Shown: one piece after another, positions 5,846-11,222 of the stretch | Layout: each line of letters opens with the position of its first letter | Numbering within the stretch: position 1 is the stretch's first letter | Assembly: GCA_910584595.1 (NCBI GenBank) | Contig: CAJUBQ010000131.1 | Coordinates: 1 to 11,222, forward strand | Length of the DNA stretch: 11,222 nucleotides | Direction of reading: 5' to 3' | Source: an uncultured Eubacterium sp. | GTDB taxonomy: Bacteria > Bacillota > Clostridia > Lachnospirales > Lachnospiraceae | Notes under the pieces: generated by a model | The model's input: the letters and a program-made list of their open reading frames with translations, nothing else | What the model was told of the DNA's origin: nothing | Databases searched by the model: none | Made by a program: the position numbers and the translations under genes

Positions 5846-6904
5846 ATGAAAACTATAAATAAATGGGTGGCTGCACTTACTGCCTCCTGTTGTCTCATTC
5901 TGTTGTCCGGCTGCGGCAATGAAAACGATCCAAATACCGTGACTGTACTAAACTATGGAAAATATTTAGAGCCAACGCTGATCGATCAGTTCGAGGAAGA
6001 AACAGGCATCACTGTCAAATACGAAGAATACGAAAGCCCTGAAGAAATGTATGCAAAATACAAAGCCGGTTCTATCCATTATGACGTGGCATGCACCTCC
6101 GATTATATTATTCAAAAACTGATTCAGGAAGATGAAACGATCCCCATTGATTTTGAAAAGATCCCGGAGTTTTCAAATATTGATGAAACATATCTTGCTT
6201 ACTGCAGAAATTTTGACCCGGACAACAGCCGTACGATCCCATACTTTTTTGGAACGGTTGGCGTATTATATAATAAAACGATGGTAGATCCCGCCGAGAC
6301 AGATACATGGAATGTCCTCTGGGACAAAAAATATGCAGGTCAGATCATTATGGAAAACAGCGTACGTGATACTTATATGGTCGCTGAAAAACTGTTGAAT
6401 GCATCCTGCAATACAACAGACCGGGATATTTTAGACCGTTCGCTGGACTTGCTGCTGGAGCAAAAACCACTCGTCTATTCTTATTTAAGCGATGAAACTG
6501 CTGACTGGATGGCCGCAGGCAACGCTGCTCTGGCAGAAGTCTATTCCGGTGAAGCCGCTTACGCAGAAAGCTTAAATGAAGATCTGGCCTTTACTGTCCC
6601 AAAAGAGGGTTCGAATATGTGGGTGGACGCCTGGTTTATTCCAAAAACATGCCGCAACAAAAAAAATGCGGAACTGTTTTTAAATTATTTATGTCGTGCA
6701 GACGTCGCTATGACAAACTTTGATTATGTCTATTATGCAACGCCGAACAAAGCTGTTTATCAACAATTGGATCCTGAAATGCAGCAGGACGAAACCATCT
6801 TTCCTACGAAAGAAACCCTGGACAACTGTGAATTTTTTCAGCCTTTGGACGAAATTACTACCAACTACTATACAGAACTGTGGGAAGCCCTAAAGGCTTA
6901 CTGA
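5846..6904 (+). CDS. potD: Spermidine/putrescine-binding lipoprotein
   Basis: The extracellular solute-binding subunit, 352 aa, with AAGGAGG at 5831-5837. Residues 1-22 are a lipoprotein signal ending LLSG, with the lipidated Cys at 23, as expected in a Gram-positive cell. The mature protein has the PotD/PotF fold: VLNYGKYLEP (34-43) aligns by eye with the N-W-T-E-Y stretch of E. coli PotD, with Trp replaced by Tyr37 and Tyr40 kept. MWVDAWFIP (258-266) matches the W-x-D pair that holds the polyamine (W259, D261). The region 171-175 (NSVRD) replaces E. coli D-D-A-R-E, so the amine-end contacts may differ. The exact ligand, spermidine or putrescine, cannot be read from sequence. It is the last gene of the operon. 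Confidence 0.93.
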   Translation: MKTINKWVAALTASCCLILLSGCGNENDPNTVTVLNYGKYLEPTLIDQFEEETGITVKYEEYESPEEMYAKYKAGSIHYDVACTSDYIIQKLIQEDETIPIDFEKIPEFSNIDETYLAYCRNFDPDNSRTIPYFFGTVGVLYNKTMVDPAETDTWNVLWDKKYAGQIIMENSVRDTYMVAEKLLNASCNTTDRDILDRSLDLLLEQKPLVYSYLSDETADWMAAGNAALAEVYSGEAAYAESLNEDLAFTVPKEGSNMWVDAWFIPKTCRNKKNAELFLNYLCRADVAMTNFDYVYYATPNKAVYQQLDPEMQQDETIFPTKETLDNCEFFQPLDEITTNYYTELWEALKAY

Positions 6905-6930
6905 TTTATCAAATTTTCCTAAATTTTCCC

Positions 6931-6968
6931 TTTTCAACTGCTGAAAAATATATTATAATATTTTTCAG
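6931..6968 (+). promoter_or_regulatory. Possible promoter inside a perfect inverted repeat after potD
   Basis: CTGAAAAATAT (6941-6951) and ATATTTTTCAG (6958-6968) are exact inverted copies with loop ATTATA. TATAAT (6954-6959) lies across the centre and is 17 bp from TTTTCA (6931-6936). No T run follows the hairpin, so a terminator for potD is unlikely. A promoter for the next gene is the better reading, with weak -35 support. Confidence 0.4.
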
Positions 6969-7013
6969 GGCTCACTCGCCTTTATTTCATATACCAAAGG
7001 AGTTTTCTGCTTT

Positions 7014-7529
7014 ATGAGCGTTTATTCATGGATTACAATAATAGCAGCTATTACACTTTTATTCGTCATCATCTTATTTTTTCGAAAGTTTTTGGCAGGA
7101 AAAGAAAATGGTCTGATTATATTTTCAGTGATCTTGCTTGGCATACTGGTTTCTGCCGCTCTCTATGTATTTACTTCCATGCAGGGGACACAGATACTTG
7201 CCTCTGAACTGGCTGCAGAATATCAAATGAAAGAAGAAACGTTTCGCACAACGGATGAAAATACAGCGAATTATCTCCATGCCGCCTATGCCTTTTATGC
7301 GGAAAATGGCGTACAGTATCAGCTGCGCGGCACACAGCTGTTAGAAGAACCGGACGCAAAGCCTGCATTTACCGGCATTTATACATGTGATGCAGTTGAC
7401 GGCTATTCCTGGTGTTATTTAAAAAAAGGGACTGTCATCCGTTACACACTTACTGCGCTTTCTCATGACGGAAGTGAAGCTGTAAACTATGAAGCTGAAT
7501 CCAAAAAATCCAAAGCTTCTAAAAAATAA
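7014..7529 (+). CDS. Membrane-anchored protein of unknown function (171 aa)
   Basis: The ATG at 7014 follows AAAGGAG (6996-7002) at a rather long spacing of 11 bases. Two membrane helices are clear, at residues 6-23 and 33-54, joined by a basic turn (RKFLAGKENG). The remaining 115 residues are hydrophilic and would lie outside the cell by the positive-inside rule. This part includes two cysteines (C125, C134) that could bond, and a Lys/Ser-rich tail (ESKKSKASKK). I do not recognise the family. It lies 109 bases after potD on the same strand, with its own possible promoter, so membership of the polyamine operon is unproven. A strong terminator follows. Confidence 0.85.
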   Translation: MSVYSWITIIAAITLLFVIILFFRKFLAGKENGLIIFSVILLGILVSAALYVFTSMQGTQILASELAAEYQMKEETFRTTDENTANYLHAAYAFYAENGVQYQLRGTQLLEEPDAKPAFTGIYTCDAVDGYSWCYLKKGTVIRYTLTALSHDGSEAVNYEAESKKSKASKK

Positions 7530-7579
7530 TACGGCGCTATTCCTATCATATATTACGATCTTATTTCAATGTCAATAAA

Positions 7580-7618
7580 GACGGATGGAAAACAATTCTT
7601 TTCCATCCGTCCCTTTTT
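7580..7618. terminator. Strong intrinsic terminator between convergent genes
   Basis: A perfect 13-bp stem (7580-7592 with 7599-7611, GACGGATGG plus AAAA) has loop CAATTC. CCTTTTT follows on the plus strand. On the minus strand a weaker T-rich stretch (CTTTATT) follows, so it probably also ends the nrdD transcript. Confidence 0.9.
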
Positions 7619-7652
7619 CTCTTATCTTCCTATTGTTATCCGTCGTATGCTC

Positions 7653-9815
7653 TTATAAATGAAGCACCCGATCCTTAATCTCCTGTGTCCGTCCCTGATT
7701 CCAAAACTGCGTCCCTATATAGCCGCATGTGCGTCTGGCCACATTCATCTTATTCTGGTCGGTGTTGCCGCAGCGCGGACATTTCCAGATCAGCTTATCG
7801 TGACCATCATTCATAATATCGATTTCCCCATCAAATCCGCACTCCTGACAGTAATCGCTCTTCGTATTCAGCTCCGCATACATAATATTATCATAAATAT
7901 AACGCATCACAGACAGTACCGCTTCCAGATTTGTCTTCATATCCGGCACTTCTACATAGCTGATCGCTCCGCCCGGCGATAACATCTGAAACTCCGCTTC
8001 AAATTTCAGCTTGGTAAACGCGTCAATCTGCTCCATAACATGTACATGATAGCTGTTTGTAATATAATTTTTATCGGTCACCCCGGGAATTTTGTCAAAG
8101 CGCTTCTGCAGGCACTTTGCAAATTTATAAGTGGTAGACTCTAATGGCGTCCCATAAACAGAAAAATCAATATTTTCCTCTGCTTTCCACTTTGCGCAGG
8201 CGTCGTTCATATGCTGCATCACCGCCAGTGCAAAAGGTTTTGCCTCCGCATCCGTATGAGACTTGCCTGTCATATATCTGGTACACTCATATAATCCCGC
8301 ATATCCAAGCGATATCGTAGAATAGCCTCCATATAATAAAGGATCGATGGTCTCCCCTTTTTTCAGCCTCGCCAGCGCCCCATGCTGCCACAAGATCGGC
8401 GCCACATCCGAAGGCGTTCCTTTCAAACGATTGTGACGGCACATCAGTGCCCGCTTACATAACGCCAGACGCTCGTCAAAAATCTTCCAAAACTGATCCA
8501 TATCGCCGCCGGACGAGCAGGCAATATCTACCAGGTTCAATGTTACAACACCCTGATTAAATCTTCCGTAAAATTTAAACTTATCATTCTTATCTTTATA
8601 TACTGTCAGGAAAGAGCGGCAGCCCATGCATGTATAACAATTTCCCTGTTTCAGCTTTTTCATTATCTTTTCTGAAATATAATCCGGCACCATACGCTTT
8701 GCCGTACATTGCGCAGCAATTTTTGTCAGATAATAGTATTTGCTGTCTTCATGTATATTATCCTCTTCCAGTACGTAAATAAGCTTAGGAAACGCCGGCG
8801 TAATATAGATTCCCTGCTCATTCATTACGCCTTTGATACGCTGACGCAGCATCTCTTCGATACAAATGGCAAGATCATCTCTTGTCTGCCCTTCTTCTAC
8901 TTCATTCAAATACATAAACACCGTTACAAAAGGCGCCTGTCCATTTGTCGTCATTAAGGAAATGACCTGGTACTGAATCATCTGCACCCCTTGTTTAATC
9001 TCATCACGCACTCGTTTCTCTGCAATCTCATTAATCTTGATCTCGTCCAGTTCCAAATCTTCCGCTTCAAATTCTTCACGCACTCTTCTGCGAAATTTTT
9101 CCCGGCTGACCTGGACAAACGGCGCTAAATGCGACAGCGTGATACTCTGCCCGCCATACTGTGCACTTGCAATCTGCGCGATACTCTGTGTTGCAATATT
9201 GCAGGCAGTTGCAAAGCTCTTTGGAGGTTCAATCATCGTCTCACTGATTACCGTCCCGTTTTGAAGCATATCTTCCAAATTTACGAGACAGCAATTGTGC
9301 ATATGCTGGGCAAAATAATCTGCATCATGAAAATGAATGATCCCTTCTTCATGCGCTTCTACAATATCCTCCGGAAGCAAAAACCGTTTCGTAATATCTT
9401 TGCTGACCTCGCCTGCCATATAATCTCTTTGCACACTGTTGACCGTCGGATTTTTGTTGGAATTTTCCTGCTTGACTTCCTCATTGTTGCATTCAATCAG
9501 GCTTAAAATCTGCTCATCCGTAGAATTGGATTTGCGTACTAAATCACGCTTATAGCGGTATGTAATATAATTTCTGGCAACATCAAACGCACGCTGGTTC
9601 ATAATCTCATTTTCTACAAGATCCTGAATTTCCTCCACATTCAGTGCACGTCCCATCCGTTCACAAATTTTCCTCACATTTTCTGAGATCAAGGTGACCT
9701 GCAGCTCATTCAACCGCGCACTCTCCGCTACACTCAGATTCGCTCTGCTCACTGCCTGGCTGATTTTATCGATGTCAAATGTCATCTCCGAACCACTTCG
9801 TTTAATAATCTTCAT
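7653..9815 (-). CDS. nrdD: Anaerobic (class III) ribonucleoside-triphosphate reductase
   Basis: It reduces ribonucleoside triphosphates to deoxynucleotides without oxygen, using a glycyl radical. At 720 aa it is close to the E. coli enzyme. Residues 1 to about 95 form an ATP-cone (IKRSGSEMTFDIDKISQAV to NYITYRYKRDLVRK), the allosteric activity domain. The catalytic barrel contains NCCLVNL and the cysteine-rich CMGCRSFL. Near the C-terminus a zinc site is formed by two CxxC pairs (CQECG, CPRCG). The radical-bearing motif RTCGYIG follows, with the radical expected on G698. The start is supported by AGGAG (9825-9829). It has its own promoter with NrdR-like boxes. The activase gene nrdG, often adjacent, is not in the window. 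Unpaired with hisB, from which a terminator separates it. Confidence 0.97.
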   Translation of the reverse strand: MKIIKRSGSEMTFDIDKISQAVSRANLSVAESARLNELQVTLISENVRKICERMGRALNVEEIQDLVENEIMNQRAFDVARNYITYRYKRDLVRKSNSTDEQILSLIECNNEEVKQENSNKNPTVNSVQRDYMAGEVSKDITKRFLLPEDIVEAHEEGIIHFHDADYFAQHMHNCCLVNLEDMLQNGTVISETMIEPPKSFATACNIATQSIAQIASAQYGGQSITLSHLAPFVQVSREKFRRRVREEFEAEDLELDEIKINEIAEKRVRDEIKQGVQMIQYQVISLMTTNGQAPFVTVFMYLNEVEEGQTRDDLAICIEEMLRQRIKGVMNEQGIYITPAFPKLIYVLEEDNIHEDSKYYYLTKIAAQCTAKRMVPDYISEKIMKKLKQGNCYTCMGCRSFLTVYKDKNDKFKFYGRFNQGVVTLNLVDIACSSGGDMDQFWKIFDERLALCKRALMCRHNRLKGTPSDVAPILWQHGALARLKKGETIDPLLYGGYSTISLGYAGLYECTRYMTGKSHTDAEAKPFALAVMQHMNDACAKWKAEENIDFSVYGTPLESTTYKFAKCLQKRFDKIPGVTDKNYITNSYHVHVMEQIDAFTKLKFEAEFQMLSPGGAISYVEVPDMKTNLEAVLSVMRYIYDNIMYAELNTKSDYCQECGFDGEIDIMNDGHDKLIWKCPRCGNTDQNKMNVARRTCGYIGTQFWNQGRTQEIKDRVLHL

Positions 9816-9853
9816 TTTACTCTGCTCCTTTTTCTCACATGCTTATGAATGAT

Positions 9854-9882
9854 ATTGTATCCGAACAAGGGTTCATTGTCAA
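9854..9882 (-). promoter_or_regulatory. Sigma-A promoter of nrdD
   Basis: On the minus strand a perfect TTGACA -35 (9877-9882) is 17 bp from TACAAT (9854-9859), which matches five of six -10 bases. It leaves a leader of about 32 bases before the nrdD start. Confidence 0.8.
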
Positions 9883-9888
9883 TGCCCT

Positions 9889-9904
9889 ATACTATATCTA
9901 TGTA
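9889..9904 (-). promoter_or_regulatory. NrdR-box-like site, promoter-proximal
   Basis: The minus strand reads TACATAGATATAGTAT, close to the known NrdR box (ACACWATATATWGTGT) in its core ATATAG part and weaker in its left half. It ends seven bases upstream of the nrdD -35 box. Confidence 0.45.
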
Positions 9905-9930
9905 TTTTTCATAAAATCATACAAAATATT

Positions 9931-9946
9931 CCACAAGATATTGTGT
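9931..9946 (-). promoter_or_regulatory. NrdR-box-like site, promoter-distal
   Basis: The minus strand reads ACACAATATCTTGTGG, a near-palindrome matching the NrdR box at most positions (CACAA and TTGTG half-sites). It starts 42 bp from the proximal site, four helical turns rather than the more usual three, so both would face the same side of the DNA. Confidence 0.6.
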
Positions 9947-9952
9947 AATTGC

Positions 9953-9984
9953 AAAAAAGATGAACCCAAACCTGCGGATTCATC
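9953..9984 (-). terminator. Intrinsic terminator of the hisB transcript
   Basis: On the minus strand GATGAATCC (9976-9984) pairs with GGGTTCATC (9959-9967), with one T-G pair and an eight-base loop. Six T follow directly (9953-9958). It separates hisB from the nrdD promoter. Confidence 0.85.
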
Positions 9985-10009
9985 CTATTGTAATGAACTG
10001 TTTCAAAAA

Positions 10010-10597
10010 CTATAAAACGCCCTTTGTAGAAAGTACGTCTGTAATACGTTTATCTACGCTGACTGCCATATCCAACGCCTTTCCAAAAGCTTTAAACATC
10101 GCTTCCATCTTATGATGGTCATTTTCCCCATACAACACTTTGATATGAAGATTCATACCTGCCGCATAGCTGACCGCATAAAAAAACTCTTTCGCCATCT
10201 GCGTATCCATTTCTCCGCATCGTTCACCCATAAACTGTGCGTCATACACAAAATACGGCCTGCCTGATAAGTCCAATGCGCATAATACAAGCGCTTCATC
10301 CATCGACAAAATAAAATATCCATAACGGCGAATCCCCTTTTTATCTCCAACTGCTTGTTTGATCGCATTGCCTAAGACAATTCCGGTATCTTCAATACTA
10401 TGATGGCAATCTACCTGTATATCTCCTTTGCAGACCACATCAAGATCAAACAGCCCATGTCTTGCAAATCCATCGAGCATATGGTCAAAAAATTTGATTC
10501 CGGTATCCAGACTGCTTTTCCCTGTCCCATCCAGCTCCAGCCGGACAGCAATCTGCGTTTCTTTCGTATCACGATTTACCTGTGCGCTCCTACTCAC
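10010..10597 (-). CDS. hisB: Imidazoleglycerol-phosphate dehydratase
   Basis: It catalyses the sixth step of histidine synthesis, dehydration of imidazoleglycerol phosphate to imidazoleacetol phosphate, in the cytoplasm, as a manganese enzyme. At 195 aa it is the monofunctional form with no phosphatase domain. The metal-binding motifs of the two half-repeats are present: FFDHML (36-41), DCHHSIEDTG (63-72), MDEAL (99-103) and DHHKMEAMFKAFGKAL (160-175). The start is GTG 10597, overlapping the stop of the small upstream gene in GTGA; no better ATG precedes the conserved region. No other his genes are in view, so it stands apart from the usual his operon, although one could lie outside the window. 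Confidence 0.96.
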   Translation of the reverse strand: MSRSAQVNRDTKETQIAVRLELDGTGKSSLDTGIKFFDHMLDGFARHGLFDLDVVCKGDIQVDCHHSIEDTGIVLGNAIKQAVGDKKGIRRYGYFILSMDEALVLCALDLSGRPYFVYDAQFMGERCGEMDTQMAKEFFYAVSYAAGMNLHIKVLYGENDHHKMEAMFKAFGKALDMAVSVDKRITDVLSTKGVL

Positions 10598-10752
10598 TGG
10601 TTCATGCCCTCACTTTTCTTTTTTTCATGGTCCTGATCCCATTTCGAAATCAGTCTGGTGCGCACCCATTTTGGATCGTTGCTATAATGGCGCTGTACAT
10701 AGCTGCAATACTCCCTTCGGGTCATTTCATGAATATTCTTTTGTTTTAGCAT
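10594..10752 (-). CDS. Small basic protein of unknown function upstream of hisB (52 aa)
   Basis: ATG 10752 is preceded by AGGAG (10759-10763) at good spacing. The 52-aa product begins MLKQKNIHEMTRREYCSYVQ and ends in a Lys-rich tail (HEKKKSEGMNQ). It is basic, aromatic and charged, with no membrane segment. I do not recognise the family. Its stop overlaps the hisB start by four bases (GTGA), so hisB translation is probably coupled to it. A matching promoter lies 45 bases upstream. The ribosome binding site, promoter and overlap together make it a real gene despite its size. Confidence 0.75.
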   Translation of the reverse strand: MLKQKNIHEMTRREYCSYVQRHYSNDPKWVRTRLISKWDQDHEKKKSEGMNQ

Positions 10753-10796
10753 TCCATTCTCCTTTGTCTATGTATTGTCATTCATCGTGTTTCTAT

Positions 10797-10825
10797 ATTT
10801 TAATCGTAATGAACAATTCTTTCAA
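10797..10825 (-). promoter_or_regulatory. Sigma-A promoter for the small gene and hisB
   Basis: On the minus strand TTGAAA (10820-10825) is 17 bp from TAAAAT (10797-10802), each one base off consensus. It reads into the small gene at 10752. Confidence 0.7.
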
Positions 10826-10865
10826 GTGTTTTTTCCTGATTTATCCTGCGTCATAGTTTCTAAAT

Positions 10866-10899
10866 CGTAACAGTTCAGATAACCCATGGAACTGTTACG
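10866..10899. repeat. Perfect 11-bp inverted repeat in the gap before the LytTR gene
   Basis: CGTAACAGTTC (10866-10876) and GAACTGTTACG (10889-10899) are exact inverted copies around a 12-base loop. No T run follows on either strand, so it is not a plain terminator. It may be an operator or one copy of a dispersed repeat. Confidence 0.55.
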
Positions 10900-10924
10900 T
10901 ATCCGGCCATTCAGCTGCAAACAA

Positions 10925-11071
10925 TCACAAACAAAAAGAGCCCAGAACCTTGTCTCCGCACTCTTTACATGACCATCTGCGCTTCTTATCCCTGATTATG
11001 CCATGATCCATAATCTTACAATATATATATTCAAACCGTTTTCCTTGCATCCTATCATAACCAGCTCTCAT
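10925..11071 (-). CDS. Possible 48-aa reading frame after the LytTR gene
   Basis: ATG 11071 directly abuts the LytTR stop, with the G9 tract three bases upstream as the only purine-rich site. The product is basic, with three cysteines (YCKIMDH and WSCKECGDKV contain a CxxC) that could suggest a zinc knuckle. It overlaps a probable terminator hairpin at 10933-10966, which argues against a gene. I do not recognise it, and it may be non-coding. Confidence 0.25.
   Translation of the reverse strand: MRAGYDRMQGKRFEYIYCKIMDHGIIRDKKRRWSCKECGDKVLGSFCL
10933..10966 (-). terminator. Probable terminator of the LytTR transcript
   Basis: On the minus strand AAAGAG (10961-10966) pairs with CTCTTT (10935-10940), extended inward by a T-G and a C-G pair with one mismatch. 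A run of five T (10933-10937) completes it. The loop is large and the stem imperfect. Confidence 0.4.
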
Positions 11072-11222
11072 TTACCCCCCCCCACAATAATAACAGAAAT
11101 ATCGTTCCCGAAGCGGCTGATACGCGCCTCTTGGCAAAAAAATACTTTTGCCGTTGTCCAGACAGAGCTCATGGGCATTCAGACTGTCAATATGCGACAG
11201 GTTTACAATATAAGAAGCTCCG
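11072..11222 (-). CDS. LytTR-type DNA-binding regulator, C-terminal part only
   Basis: The frame enters from the right edge and ends at TAA 11074-11072, giving 49 residues. ASYIVNLSHIDSL, then LDNGKSIFLPRGAYQPLRER, then YFCYYC match the last strands and helix of the LytTR domain, found in AgrA/LytR-like response regulators that bind DNA in peptide-sensing and cell-envelope circuits. The N-terminal receiver domain, if any, lies outside the window. The last three codons are GGG GGG GGG, part of a G9 run just before the stop. Eight or ten G would change only the last few residues. Confidence 0.75.
   Translation of the reverse strand, partial: GASYIVNLSHIDSLNAHELCLDNGKSIFLPRGAYQPLRERYFCYYCGGG
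11075..11083. repeat. Homopolymer C9 (G9 on the coding strand)
   Basis: Nine consecutive C on the plus strand encode the final three glycines of the LytTR protein. It is the second long poly-G coding tract in this window. Confidence 0.9.

Noticed and set aside
8709..9506. Several plus-strand open frames opposite nrdD
   Set aside because: They are shadows of nrdD, whose whole length carries conserved family motifs on the minus strand.
10400..10856. Plus-strand open frames opposite hisB and the small gene
   Set aside because: They run antisense to hisB and through its promoter, with no ribosome binding site or family resemblance.

Overview
The window looks like chromosomal DNA of a low-to-mid-GC anaerobic Firmicute, most likely a Lachnospiraceae-type Clostridium relative (inference). 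The reasons are strong AGGAGG ribosome binding sites, sigma-A promoters with 17-bp spacers, a tRNA without an encoded CCA end, an oxygen-sensitive class III ribonucleotide reductase, and a cupin-type XRE regulator in front of a potABCD operon.

Layout. At 1-193 there may be the tail of an unrecognised gene. At 297-480 a promoter, tRNA-Thr(CGT) and a hairpin follow, then an unrecognised 145-aa gene (499-936). At 989-1023 a perfect 15-bp hairpin separates it from a minus-strand cassette (1049-2347) of three broken genes: a 64-aa helical protein with a 1-base indel, an MNT-type nucleotidyltransferase frameshifted in a run of ten G, and a HEPN-domain partner split by a 157-bp hairpin element. Removing the element and one copy of its TAA target duplication restores the HEPN frame exactly.

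The plus-strand block 2449-6904 is a spermidine/putrescine ABC importer operon: XRE-cupin regulator, ATPase (potA), two permeases (potB, potC) and a lipoprotein binding protein (potD). Genes are close together or overlap, and one strong promoter precedes the regulator. A two-helix membrane protein of unknown function follows (7014-7529). A strong hairpin terminator (7580-7618) separates it from the convergent minus-strand nrdD (7653-9815), which has a TTGACA/TACAAT promoter and two NrdR-box-like palindromes upstream. No nrdG lies next to nrdD.

Further right, on the minus strand, a 52-aa unknown gene overlaps hisB by four bases (GTGA) and both read from one promoter (10797-10825). hisB stands alone, without other histidine genes in view. 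At the right edge is the C-terminal part of a LytTR-type DNA-binding regulator whose reading frame ends in a run of nine G.

The most unusual content is the decayed (or slippage-switched) MNT/HEPN cassette and the two long poly-G tracts at gene level. Everything else is ordinary core metabolism and transport.
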